Shown here one piece after another: positions 17,226 through 26,737 of a stretch of 36,706 nucleotides of DNA. A program made the translations under genes and the position numbers. The DNA is from Candidatus Epulonipiscium sp. (GTDB lineage: Bacteria > Bacillota > Clostridia > Lachnospirales > Defluviitaleaceae). The notes beneath the pieces are model-generated. The model was not told the DNA's origin. It saw nothing but the letters and a program-made list of their open reading frames with translations, and did not search any database. The stretch lies in contig JAAYQR010000009.1 of NCBI GenBank assembly GCA_012519205.1, positions 1 through 36,706 of the forward strand. Direction: 5' to 3'. Positions within the stretch are counted from its first letter, which is position 1. Every line of letters starts with the position of its first letter.

Positions 17226-17261
17226 AAAAACACTCCTCCCATTATTTTACACATATTACTA

Positions 17262-17289
17262 ATTATACATAGTATTCTTAAAATGTCAA
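17262..17289 (-). promoter_or_regulatory. Consensus sigma-A promoter
   Basis: On the minus strand, perfect TTGACA (17289-17284), a 16-base spacer, and perfect TATAAT (17267-17262), 36 bases before the membrane-protein start. It may also serve the oxidoreductase genes, which begin 70 bases after the membrane gene with no clear terminator between. Confidence 0.7.
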
Positions 17290-17306
17290 TTACTTACATT
17301 TGAAAT

Positions 17307-17330
17307 AAAAAAGATGCCCTTAGGCATCTA
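17307..17330 (-). terminator. Terminator of the MTA/SAH nucleosidase gene
   Basis: The stem GATGCC (17313-17318) / GGCATC (17323-17328) with a four-base loop is followed on the minus strand by six T. Confidence 0.82.
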
Positions 17331-17363
17331 TATAAGTAGGATAAATCTATTATTCTTAATATC

Positions 17364-18062
17364 TTATAGGTTTTTTAACATTTCAAGGAGTATCTTATTG
17401 GAGTTTTCTGAGGCTTTATTTACAAATTCCTGAAAATTAATATCTGCACTGTTATCTGCCTTATCAGAAATTGAACGAATTATTACAAATGGGACTTTAT
17501 TAAGATAACAAGTATGGGCAATACTGGCTCCTTCCATCTCTGCGCAATAGGCCTTAAAATTATCCCATATTCTTTGTTTTTCTTCTAAACTAGAGATAAA
17601 CTGATCCCCGCTGGCAATCCTTCCTATAAATACATTAGGCCTTGGGTTAAGAAAATGAATACATGTTTTAGCTAAATCAATTAGCTTTTCATCAGCCTTA
17701 AAAAAGCTCTCCCCCATCCTCGGTATGACTCCTAAACCATCTCCAAAGGCTGTGGTATCGAAATCATGTTGAACCGCATCCTTTGATATTACAATGTCCC
17801 CTATATCTAGTTCTTCATAAACCCCCCCAGCAACCCCTGTATTGATTACATAATTAATATCAAAGTTATCTATCAGGGCTTGAGTACAAACTGCTGCATT
17901 TACCTTTCCTATGCCACATTGGACTATAACTATCTTTTTATTTTCTAGGGTCCCTTCGTGGAAGTAACTTCCTGCTATTTGTTTTACCTTTAAATCTGTT
18001 GATTTATCTTTTAATCCCGCCACTTCTTCTTCCATGGCTCCAATTATCCCTATTTTCATCAT
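17364..18062 (-). CDS. mtnN: 5'-methylthioadenosine/S-adenosylhomocysteine nucleosidase
   Basis: Hydrolyses MTA and SAH (and 5'-deoxyadenosine) to adenine plus the thioribose or ribose product. This matters in a cell with radical-SAM enzymes such as the aminomutase in this window. The fold signature starts MKIGIIGAMEEEVAGL, with the catalytic Glu of AMEEE. The substrate region is AYCAEMEGASIAHTCY, and the catalytic Asp is in IRSISDKAD. The 232 residues match the family. Two adjacent ATG codons follow AAGGGGAAGAA; the first is given, the second (18059) is equally possible. Terminators lie on both sides, so it is monocistronic. Confidence 0.94.
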   Translation of the reverse strand: MMKIGIIGAMEEEVAGLKDKSTDLKVKQIAGSYFHEGTLENKKIVIVQCGIGKVNAAVCTQALIDNFDINYVINTGVAGGVYEELDIGDIVISKDAVQHDFDTTAFGDGLGVIPRMGESFFKADEKLIDLAKTCIHFLNPRPNVFIGRIASGDQFISSLEEKQRIWDNFKAYCAEMEGASIAHTCYLNKVPFVIIRSISDKADNSADINFQEFVNKASENSNKILLEMLKNL

Positions 18063-18097
18063 TTCTTCCCCTTTTTCTTATTTGAACTTGTTTTACT

Positions 18098-18126
18098 ATT
18101 ATAAACATAGAAGAACCCCCAAGCAA
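18098..18126 (-). promoter_or_regulatory. Possible mtnN promoter
   Basis: On the minus strand, TTGCTT (18126-18121), a 17-base spacer, and a perfect TATAAT (18103-18098). The -35 lies inside the preceding terminator stem, which is unusual, so confidence is limited. Confidence 0.4.
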
Positions 18127-18137
18127 GGGCTTGGGGG
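18116..18137 (-). terminator. Terminator of the vWA surface-protein gene
   Basis: The stem CCCCCAAGC (18116-18124) / GCTTGGGGG (18129-18137) is followed on the minus strand by TTCTTCT. A T run also follows on the plus strand, so it can act in both directions. Confidence 0.8.
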
Positions 18138-18142
18138 ATTTT

Positions 18143-21100
18143 TTATTTAATATTAGGTATGGTGCCTATATTAATATTGTCATTAAAATCAGCAAAAGAT
18201 GAGCTACCACTAGTTGAATAAAATTTATTTGTTATATTGATGGAGGTACTATTATTTAACCATTCCTTATATTGTTCCATCGTTAATCCTGGCCTTGTTT
18301 TTAATTCTAAGAAGATGACTAATTTATACTCTCCTTCACCCTTTGTTCTAATGGTAATCGTCTTATCTGAATCTTTAAAGCTCAATGCTCCTGTAACATT
18401 TTTAATTTTGTAGCTACTAGCAATATCTGATATTTGTGGATTTATTTTGAGAATAATATCTTTTTCACTCTTTATATTCGTACTATTATCACCATCGGAC
18501 ACCACAAAATCAATATTAATAGTTGCATAATCCGGATATACATACCCCTTATTTGAAGATTTTTCAACTGTAAGAACATGAATTGTTACATTAGCTGTAG
18601 CAATTTCTATTTTTTCACCTAACTCTTCATCGTATATTGTCATAGTAGCAGTTAATACCCCTGCTCCTTTGTCATTGGCTTTAATATGGCCACCTGTTTT
18701 ATTATAGGTAATAACCCCTGATGTACTATATTCAATACTAGTTCCCGTTAAGTCTCCTGGCAAATTGCTGGTGAACAAGGAATCTGCAGCCATGGTATCT
18801 CCTTTTAGCATAATACCATCCTCACCTGAAGGCTCTAAATTAACAACATAGGCTATGGTTGATGCGCTCTTAGTAGAACCATCTATGGTAGCTGTTATTA
18901 CTTCTTTGCCTACTTTTTCTCCTTTTACAGCTACGGGGTTATTCATTGAGCTACCTAAGCTAATAATTCCTTTGTTTTCAGTACCCCAATTTACTTTTAA
19001 GGTACTAGGATTTAAACTAGCCTTTAAATCCTTTTGACTGCCCTTTTGTATATATAGCCTTGGGTAAGCTTATTCCTTCAGATACAATAACTTCTCTAGT
19101 TGCCATACCTACATTACCGAATTCATCCTCAGCAGTATAAGTTATAATATAGGTTCCTACCACATTGGTATCTAGTTTATCTACTATTTTACCATTTATT
19201 TTTATTTCTACTTTAATTTCTTCTTGGTCTATATCAACGAAGTCACCTAAATCATAATCGAAGTCTCTTGCACTATACCCTGGTTCTTCATAAGGGATAC
19301 CTCGAAATACCTCCATGGGATTATCACCTAATAAAGCAACCTCAGGGGGTGTATTATCTACGATAAAAGCTCCATATATAGCCTCTCTTGCATGGCCCTT
19401 CTTATTTTCTGATCTAGCAGCTACATAGTATTTTCCTGATTCTTTTGGAAAAGGAATACCTTTTTCTGCTTCAAAGGTTGCTTCTGCTTCTTCCCCAGGA
19501 GTATTATTTGAAGTTGCCCTAAACCAGCTATTTGGAACTCTATATTTATTCTGTTCACTTTCTTTTATAACCTTGTTTTGATACAATTCTTCCATAAAAC
19601 TTTCATTATCATTCCATGGGGTGTCCTTCATAAACATTTGGAATTCCCCTTCACCACCCCAGTTAAAATATTCCATATAAATCGGATAGGCTACACCTTT
19701 CTTAAGAGATACTTTATTATTGGTGTATATTAGCTTTGGTGCAGTATCTATAAAGTAGTCAGTAATTTCTATTTTTTCTCCCCCAACTATAATGTATGCA
19801 TAGTTTCCATCATCAGATTGTATAGCAAAGTAGAAGTCCCCTGTTCTATCAGGTACTATATAACCCCAAAACTTAGCGGCTTCTTTATAGTCAACTCCCT
19901 GTGCCCCAACGTATCCGAAAAATAGGTTTGACCCTATTCTATCATAACCTGTAGGATTTCTTTTAGATGTTTCTAAAAGCCCCGAACGAATTATAATTTC
20001 ATCCTTAGGATATTTGAATACTTCACTTCTATCAGACCACCTTGCGGTATCTTGCAGGGTCGGCATATGATTAACGTAATAATATCTTGATTTTAAGCCC
20101 TCTGTATCTAACATATCAGAAGGATTAACAAGCTCCATTGTTGCATCCAAAGGAAGCCAATTGATATTTTGTTCATTATGATCATTAATAAATGCATATT
20201 GTCCAGATACAACATCATTTCCGCTAATATTGATTATAGCAGTTGCACCTTCTTTTGCCTTTAATTTTTCCGATTCGCTTAAAATCTTTTTCTTTCTATC
20301 AGGTTTGGAATCATCTGTAACAAAAGGAGAAGAGCCTACTGTCCTATCACCATCTCTAACTTCAATAGATATTTGCGAATATAATTTACCTTTTACTATG
20401 ACCCTCATATCATTAACTTCTGCTTGCCCATTATTACCAAATGGGTCTGTATAGATTAATTTCCCATTATTAAATAGATATTCTCCTTCTTCCAAAAATT
20501 CATATGGAATCTTAAGAGGCTCACATATGAAGTCATATCTATTAGTCTGTGGATTCTTCCTCATGGACGCACTGAGAGTTCCTGTAATTTTCCTTGATTT
20601 TTCGTTGTAAGAAAATCCTTCCGGCAAATCCCCTACATTTACCCCCACCGGTATAATTTCTTCGTATTTAACATTTTTGAATTGATATTCATCTAGCATT
20701 TTAGCTTTAACTTCATTAAAAGCTTGATTTAGCTCCTCTTCGGATTTAGCATCATAATATATCCTGCTTGCTACTACTGCCTCTGCATTGGCAGAGACTG
20801 CTATTTTATTTAAGTAATCTAAATTAGCATCATCAGAAAATCCTATAAAGAAAGGCTTTATATTCTTGTTATCTTTAATCATAGTACCTATTTTTTTAGC
20901 ATATTCAAGGGAATATGGACGATTATTCTCTCCTGTTGTTTCTGCTAATACTGTTATATTATTTCTACCTTTATACATAAAATATTCTTCATAAGAAAGC
21001 CAACCCAGACTTCTCCTATAAGTTTCAAATGGAGTTTTCTGAGTTATTCCTGTATCTCCGCTATCAAGCTTATAGTCTGTAAGACTTTTATTATAAGTTG

Positions 21101-21671
21101 TAAATCCCTGGGGAACCCCATCGGTCATAACTAGCATAAATTTATTAGCATCTTTATTAGGAGAGTTAGCTAATTCATAATACCCCCTTCGCATCCCATC
21201 TCCTATATTGGTTGCCCCATTAGGATACATTGATGCAATCGTTTGCCTAATTTTTGAAACATCCGATGAATTATTCATACGATAAAAACCACTAACATTA
21301 TCAGCACTATTTGAATACTGAACTATATTAATTGCTACATTTTCCCCTTTGTATTGATCAACAAAATTATTAACTGCCTTTTTTAGTACCTCTATCCTAG
21401 TGCTTCTTCCCATTCTTTCTTCCATGCTTCCAGATACATCCAGCACTAGAACAATTTCTCTAAAAGTTGGAGTATAAAATTCACTGTTTCCATAAAGGGT
21501 GTATTCAATTTCTTCAGTTGACCCTGTTTCAGTTATAATAACTGATTCTCTCACAATTTGTGAAATGCTAGCATTATATCTATCTGCTCCTAAAGTAGTA
21601 AATGGTGTCAAAAATATCTGCAATACAAATACAAAAGCTAAATACAATCCAAACTTCTTACCTACTTTCAT
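18143..21671 (-). pseudogene. Large secreted vWA-PA14-Ig protein, frameshifted in a TA repeat
   Basis: One gene of about 1,170 residues. Residues 1-29 are a signal peptide. Residues 72-325 are a von Willebrand A domain with MIDAS motif Asp78-x-Ser80-x-Ser82, Thr154 and Asp184. Residues about 560-690 are PA14-like (FAIQSDDGNYAYIIVGG, YFNWGGEGEF) and 775-863 a DUF5011-like Ig domain. The first frame ends in GQSKGFKG and a stop at 19017. The other frame continues as QKGSQKDLKASLNPSTLKVNW, matching the intact paralogue (21935-24739), through Big2-like and further beta domains to GTIPNIK. The paralogue reads ATG-TAT-ATA-CAA where this gene reads ATA-TAT-A-CAA, so one TA unit is missing at 19050-19057. 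No LPXTG or S-layer anchor is seen. Role: surface or secreted adhesion, inferred. Confidence 0.8.
19050..19057 (-). repeat. TA dinucleotide repeat at the frameshift site
   Basis: TATATATA, four units. The protein frame would be restored by a fifth TA unit, judged by alignment with the intact paralogue. The tract is short for classical slipped-strand switching. Confidence 0.7.
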
Positions 21672-21751
21672 TAAAATCCCCCGTTTCTTAAAATATTTTA
21701 ATTAGTTCCCTATTAGATATTGAAATAGGAAAAATAATCTAATTCACTCTC

Positions 21752-21780
21752 ATTATATATCCTTTTTTTAAAACATTCAA
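21752..21780 (-). promoter_or_regulatory. Promoter of the vWA surface-protein gene
   Basis: On the minus strand, TTGAAT (21780-21775), a 17-base spacer ending GGATA, and perfect TATAAT (21757-21752). The AGGATATATAAT core is shared with the promoter of the paralogue, suggesting the promoter was duplicated with the gene. Confidence 0.65.
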
Positions 21781-21890
21781 TACCTTTAAAATAAAACAAT
21801 GTAAATTGTTTAAAAACCTGTGCATTTTTGGTAAATATTCTAAATCCCTATGGTTATTTCATAAATTAAAATAAATAGACCAAACAAAAA

Positions 21891-21922
21891 GATAGAGTGG
21901 ATTATCAAAAATCCACTCTATC
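21891..21922 (-). terminator. Terminator of the PA14 surface-protein gene
   Basis: A 12-bp stem GATAGAGTGGAT / ATCCACTCTATC with an eight-base loop, followed by five T on the minus strand. Confidence 0.88.
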
Positions 21923-21934
21923 ACTTTAAAATAA

Positions 21935-24739
21935 CTATTTTATATTAGGGATATTCCCCGGCTTAACACTGCTGATATGTTCAACAAAAGCTGAGCCTTC
22001 ATCGGCATCAATAGTTAAATAAAACTTATTGTTTACATTGACATTTGTATTATTTCCTACCCACTCTTTAAATTCTCCTATTTTTAATCCACCTTTTAAG
22101 GTTAAGTCTAAGAAAAGTGTTAATTTGTAATCCCCTTCTCCATTAATTTTAACTTTAACCCTTTTGTTCCCAGCTGGATTGCCCAATATTTCTAGATTTC
22201 CTTCATCTTTTATAGCTTTTGTGATTTTAAAATTATCTGCGATGCCTCCTATTGAAGGAGCTATTCCAAGAACCATTTCCTTACTACCTGTAATGGTTTC
22301 TGCATCTTCTCCGTCAGATAACTTAAAACTAACAGTAACAATTGCATAATCAGAAGATATATATCCTACATTAGTGGCAGCATCTACAGTAAGAATAGGA
22401 ATTGTTTGGCTAACGGTAGCAATTTCTATATTTTCATCCTTTTCTTCATCATATGCCGTCATAATAGCAGTTAAGATGCCCCTACCTTTGTCAGTAGCTT
22501 TAATAGAACCATCTCCACCATTATAACTAATATTTCCCGATGTAATGTATTTTATGTTGATTCCTTCTTCTGCTCCAAATAATGGAGTTAGTGCTGTGGG
22601 TAATTCATATTCGAATAATGTATTAGCTCCCATAGTTTCTGACTTTAACATATAATCATCAAAGTCCGAATTCTTCAAATCAACAACATAAACTATGGTA
22701 GTTGCCGTTTTAGATGTTCCTATTATACTAGCTGTTATTACTTCAACCCCTACTTCATTTCCTGTAACCTTTACAGAATTATCTGTTGCATTTGTTAGGG
22801 AAATTATGTTTTTACCTGCTTCATCACTCCAGTTAACCCTTAGAGTATCGGGATTTAGAATGGCTTCTAGGGTTTTTTGGCTACCTTTTTGTATATACAT
22901 AACCTTTGGTAAGATTATCCCTTCAGTTACTATAACTGTTCTGGTTTCTTTAGCTTTATTGCCAAATTCATCTTCCGCAGTATAGATAATAGTATAGGTT
23001 CCTAATTCATTGGTATCTATTTTCTCAACAACCTTATTATTAAATAGTATCTCTACATTAACCTCTACTTCAACGTATTCACCTAAATCATAATCGAAGT
23101 CTCTTGCACTATATCCCGGATCTTTAAAGGGCTCCCCATCAGCAACTATATTAAGGATTGTATCACCTTCTAAGATAATCTCCGGGGGATCATTATCCAC
23201 GATAAATGGTCCATATACAACCTCTCTTACATTATTTCTTTTATTTTCTGATCTTGCAGCTAGATAGTACTTTCCTGATTGTTCTGGGAACTTAACTACC
23301 TTAGAAGCTTCAAAAGTAGCCTCTGCATTTTCTCCAGGGTCATTATTAGAAGTTGCCTTAAACCAACTATTTGGAACTCTAAAGTTATTTGCTTTATCAT
23401 CTCTTATGATTGGATTTCCATACATCTCACCCATAAAACTGTCATAACCATTCCATGGGGTGTCCTTCATAAACATCTGGAATTCTCCTTCGCCACCCCA
23501 GTTAAAGTATTCTATATATATAGGATAAGCTATATCCTTCTTAAGAGATACTTTCTCATTCGTATATATTAGTCTTGGGGAAGTGTCCCTAAAGTAATCA
23601 GTTATTACAATTTTTTCCCCTCCGACGATAATATATGCATAGTTTCCATCGTCAGATTGTATAGCAAAATAAAAATCTCCTGTTCTATCGGGTACTATAT
23701 ACCCCCAGAATTTAGCTGCCTCTTTATAATCTACTCCTTGGGCTCCCACATGGCCGAAAAACAAATTGTCTTTGATCTGGTCATAGCCTGTACTGTTATC
23801 TCTAGCTGTTTCTAAAAGCCCTGAGCGAATAATTATTTCATCCTTCGGGTTTTTAAATACTTCTCCCCTATTGGACCATTTTTCAGTATCTGTTAAAAGT
23901 GGCATATGACTAACATCGTAATATCTTGATTTTAATCCTTCTTCATCTAGTAAATCTGGAGGATTCTTAATATTAATTGTAGATTCCAAGTCCAGCCAAT
24001 CTATATCTGTTGCATCGGGGTCATTAATGAAGGCATATTGCGTTGATAGTAAATCATGTCCAGTAATATTAATAGTACCTATTGCCCCTTCTTTTGCCTT
24101 TAATTTCTCGGAAGGAGAGATAATGAATTTTTGTCTAGTTGGAGGCAAGTCATTGGATTCAATCGGTGAAGAATCAACTATTCTTTCTCCATCATATACC
24201 TCCATAGAAATTTGGGGGTATTTCTCATAATCCCTTACATTAACTATTGTATTTGTAACTTCAGCTGTGCTTCTTCTATCAAAAGGATCCGTATAATGTA
24301 ATTTTGCATTACTAAAATAATACTCTCCCTCATTTGGGAATTCATATACAACTTCAAAAGGAGTACAAACCAGTTCATATTTTCCTGATTGCCCTCTTTT
24401 CATAGATGCATCCAAATTACCGTAGAGTTTTCTTGAATACTCTTCAAAGTAAAATCCAATGGGAAGGACTTTTACTTTAACCCCTTTTGGTATTATCTCC
24501 TCATAATATGCAGATTTGAATTTAAATTCGCCATTTGAGCTGTTATAATTCTCCTCTGTACCAAAAAGGGTGTATTTAATCTTTGTGTTGTCTCCCTTTG
24601 TTGTTGTAACTACTGCTTCTCTCACTACTTGGGTAATACTAGCACTTCTATACTCTGCAAAGGACTGAATAGGCATCAACACTAGCTGTAAAATTAATGT
24701 AAATAAAATACAAAACCCCAATTTACCCTTGATTTTCAT
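21935..24739 (-). CDS. Large secreted PA14-Ig protein, paralogue lacking the vWA domain
   Basis: Residues 1-28 form a signal peptide. The first 75 residues align with the vWA paralogue (REAVVTTTKGDNTKIKYTLFG), then the alignment jumps directly to YEEIIPKGVKVKVLP. The roughly 265-residue vWA module is thus exactly absent. Residues 302-432 are PA14-like, 519-605 DUF5011-like Ig, about 610-690 Big2-like (WSDEAGKNIISLTNATDNSV, then VTGNEVGVEVITASI), and the rest further beta domains ending GNIPNIK. No sortase, S-layer or membrane anchor is visible. The two are tandem duplicates by order, promoter and sequence. The protein is probably a cell-surface or secreted carbohydrate or protein binder, by family inference only. 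GGAGGGAGAATA precedes the ATG. Confidence 0.78.
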   Translation of the reverse strand: MKIKGKLGFCILFTLILQLVLMPIQSFAEYRSASITQVVREAVVTTTKGDNTKIKYTLFGTEENYNSSNGEFKFKSAYYEEIIPKGVKVKVLPIGFYFEEYSRKLYGNLDASMKRGQSGKYELVCTPFEVVYEFPNEGEYYFSNAKLHYTDPFDRRSTAEVTNTIVNVRDYEKYPQISMEVYDGERIVDSSPIESNDLPPTRQKFIISPSEKLKAKEGAIGTINITGHDLLSTQYAFINDPDATDIDWLDLESTINIKNPPDLLDEEGLKSRYYDVSHMPLLTDTEKWSNRGEVFKNPKDEIIIRSGLLETARDNSTGYDQIKDNLFFGHVGAQGVDYKEAAKFWGYIVPDRTGDFYFAIQSDDGNYAYIIVGGEKIVITDYFRDTSPRLIYTNEKVSLKKDIAYPIYIEYFNWGGEGEFQMFMKDTPWNGYDSFMGEMYGNPIIRDDKANNFRVPNSWFKATSNNDPGENAEATFEASKVVKFPEQSGKYYLAARSENKRNNVREVVYGPFIVDNDPPEIILEGDTILNIVADGEPFKDPGYSARDFDYDLGEYVEVEVNVEILFNNKVVEKIDTNELGTYTIIYTAEDEFGNKAKETRTVIVTEGIILPKVMYIQKGSQKTLEAILNPDTLRVNWSDEAGKNIISLTNATDNSVKVTGNEVGVEVITASIIGTSKTATTIVYVVDLKNSDFDDYMLKSETMGANTLFEYELPTALTPLFGAEEGINIKYITSGNISYNGGDGSIKATDKGRGILTAIMTAYDEEKDENIEIATVSQTIPILTVDAATNVGYISSDYAIVTVSFKLSDGEDAETITGSKEMVLGIAPSIGGIADNFKITKAIKDEGNLEILGNPAGNKRVKVKINGEGDYKLTLFLDLTLKGGLKIGEFKEWVGNNTNVNVNNKFYLTIDADEGSAFVEHISSVKPGNIPNIK

Positions 24740-24827
24740 TATTCTCCCTCCATGTTTTATTTATTAATATTATATTCCTTTGTACTAATTAAAAAGACAA
24801 ATATTACATTTTTTATGTAACAATTCA

Positions 24828-24856
24828 ATTATATATCCTCTTAAAAGTTTTTTCAA
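24828..24856 (-). promoter_or_regulatory. Promoter of the PA14 surface-protein gene
   Basis: On the minus strand, TTGAAA (24856-24851), a 17-base spacer, and perfect TATAAT (24833-24828). The core AGGATATATAAT matches that of the downstream paralogue. Confidence 0.65.
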
Positions 24857-24887
24857 TAGTTTTAACAATTTATTCTATTTTAATTTT

Positions 24888-24917
24888 AAAAAAGATGAAG
24901 ATATCTTCATCTTTTTT
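24888..24917 (-). terminator. Terminator of the fatty-acid synthesis operon
   Basis: The palindromic stem AAAAAAGATGAAG / CTTCATCTTTTTT with an ATAT loop is flanked by A and T runs. It overlaps the last codons of accA and can work in both directions. Confidence 0.87.
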
Positions 24918-25854
24918 CATATTCACCTATATTCCTAAATTTTCTATATCTGTCTTGCAATAAATCCTGTACAGATTTATTTTTCATCTCATCTAATCCC
25001 TTTTTAATAAACCCTTTAATCTCATTACTTATTTCACCAATATCCTTATGAGCCCCTTCTAGGGGTTCAGGTATAATCTCGTCAATAATTTTAAATTCCT
25101 TTAAATCTTTCGCCGTAATTTTCATAATATCTGCTGCTTCTTTTGCTTTTGAACTGTCTTTCCACAAAATGGCTGCAAAGCCTTCGGGGGATAATATAGA
25201 ATAAATAGAGTGTTCTAGCATATATATTTTATCTCCTACCCCTAGGGCTAAGGCTCCACCACTGCCTCCTTCCCCTATAACTATGGATATTATAGGAGTC
25301 TTTATCCTTGACATTTCCATTAAATTGAGGGCTATAGCTTCCCCCTGTCCCCTTTCCTCCGCACCAAGCCCACAGAAGGCTCCGGGAGTATCAATAAAAC
25401 ATATTATAGGGCGTTTGAATTTTTCTGCTTGTTTCATTAATCTTAGGGCTTTCCTGTACCCTTCGGGATGGGGCATTCCAAAATTCCTTTTTATATTTTC
25501 TTTAGTATTCCTCCCCTTTTGATGACCGATAATTGTCACAGGAATATCCTCTAAAAAGGCAATACCACCTACAATGGATGGATCATCACTAAAATTTCTA
25601 TCTCCATGAAACTCTATAAAATCCCCAAATATCTTATCTATATAATCAAAGGTTGTTGGTCTTTCCCCATGTCTTGCCAAGCCTACCTTATCCCAAGGGG
25701 TAAGATTACTATAGGCTTCCCTTTTTAGTCCCATAAGTTTTTGTTCGATTACCTTTATTTCCTTTGATAGGTCTACCTCATGGATATTTGAAAACTCCTT
25801 TAGGGCTTGAAGCTGGTTTTCCAATGTTTCTAAATCCTTGTTTAACTTTTCCAT
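24907..25854 (-). CDS. accA: Acetyl-CoA carboxylase carboxyltransferase subunit alpha
   Basis: With AccD it transfers carboxyl from carboxybiotin to acetyl-CoA, giving malonyl-CoA. The 315 residues match AccA: an N-terminal helical segment, then [49 protein letters not shown] (read in parts), [11 protein letters not shown], and the oxyanion segment [15 protein letters not shown]. It is the last gene of the operon. Its ATG overlaps the accD stop codon (TAATG), which implies translational coupling and equal subunit amounts. A GGAGGTGG binding site sits within the accD end. Confidence 0.96.
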   Translation of the reverse strand: MEKLNKDLETLENQLQALKEFSNIHEVDLSKEIKVIEQKLMGLKREAYSNLTPWDKVGLARHGERPTTFDYIDKIFGDFIEFHGDRNFSDDPSIVGGIAFLEDIPVTIIGHQKGRNTKENIKRNFGMPHPEGYRKALRLMKQAEKFKRPIICFIDTPGAFCGLGAEERGQGEAIALNLMEMSRIKTPIISIVIGEGGSGGALALGVGDKIYMLEHSIYSILSPEGFAAILWKDSSKAKEAADIMKITAKDLKEFKIIDEIIPEPLEGAHKDIGEISNEIKGFIKKGLDEMKNKSVQDLLQDRYRKFRNIGEYEKR

Positions 25855-26714
25855 TACTCCACCTCCTTATGAAGGTGTAAGATATTTCCTATGGTTTCTT
25901 TTAAAAAATCTCTCTTTACGACTTTATCAATGAATCCATGCTCCAATAAAAATTCTGCTCTTTGAAATCCTTCAGGGAGCTTTTGTTTTATGGTTTGCTC
26001 AATTACCCTAGGCCCTGCAAATCCTATTAAAGCCCCCACTTCCGCCAGTATTATATCCCCCAGCATCGCAAAACTTGCGGTCACTCCCCCAGTCGTAGGG
26101 TCAGTTAATACAGATATATATAGAAGTCCTTCATCATCATGCCTGGCAATGGCACTGCTGGTTTTTGCCATTTGCATAAGGGAAAATATCCCCTCTTGCA
26201 TCCTAGCTCCTCCCGATGAGCAAAAGATTACAATAGGAAATCTCCTTTTGGTTGCTTCTTCTACTGCCCTTGTAATTTTTTCCCCTACTACCGAGCCCAT
26301 ACTTCCCATCAAAAAGTTGCTATCCATTACACATATAACTGTCTCTTCACCACAAACTTTGCCTATCCCTGTTATTACTGCTTCCTTTATCCCCGCTTTC
26401 TCTTCCTGACTTCTAATCTTATCTTCATATTCGGGGTAATTTAAGGGGTTTAGGGTTAATAAATCCTCATCTAACTCTATAAAAGTATCCTTATCCACAA
26501 TCAATTCTATCCTATCTTTTGCTCCCATTCTAAAATGAAAGCCACAATAGGGACATAATTTGTTATTATCCTCTAAATCTTTTTTATACACAATTTTTTC
26601 ACAAGAGCTGCACTTTATCCACATGCCATTGGGGATATTGGGGATGGGGGGGTTCTCATAAGAAGGAGCGGATGTGGTAACGTATTTGGTTTTTTTAAAT
26701 AGGCCGTTTAACAA
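25854..26714 (-). CDS. accD: Acetyl-CoA carboxylase carboxyltransferase subunit beta
   Basis: Partner of AccA. A zinc ribbon lies at residues 35-57 (CSSC, 18 residues, CPYC), typical of AccD, followed by the carboxyltransferase crotonase fold ([44 protein letters not shown]). The start is a TTG at 26714 with GGTGG eight bases upstream; the nearest internal ATG would fall just before the zinc ribbon and would remove about 30 residues. The rare start may lower translation. Length 286 is normal. It lies 23 bases after accC and overlaps accA. Confidence 0.95.
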   Translation of the reverse strand: MLNGLFKKTKYVTTSAPSYENPPIPNIPNGMWIKCSSCEKIVYKKDLEDNNKLCPYCGFHFRMGAKDRIELIVDKDTFIELDEDLLTLNPLNYPEYEDKIRSQEEKAGIKEAVITGIGKVCGEETVICVMDSNFLMGSMGSVVGEKITRAVEEATKRRFPIVIFCSSGGARMQEGIFSLMQMAKTSSAIARHDDEGLLYISVLTDPTTGGVTASFAMLGDIILAEVGALIGFAGPRVIEQTIKQKLPEGFQRAEFLLEHGFIDKVVKRDFLKETIGNILHLHKEVE

Positions 26715-26737
26715 TTTCTACACCACCTTCTAATGAA

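Larger units (their letters stand above)
21672..21934. other. Intergenic region between the two surface-protein genes
   Basis: It holds the promoter of the vWA protein (21752-21780) and the terminator of the paralogue (21891-21922). The remainder is AT-rich with no coding frame I can support. Confidence 0.6.

Noticed and set aside
18143-24739. Sortase (LPXTG), S-layer or membrane anchor in the large surface proteins
   Set aside because: Both end in PNIK soon after a beta domain, with no LPXTG, SLH repeats or terminal hydrophobic helix.
24891-24917. Palindromic repeat as a possible transcription-factor operator
   Set aside because: The A and T flanks and the place at the end of accA are fully explained by a terminator.
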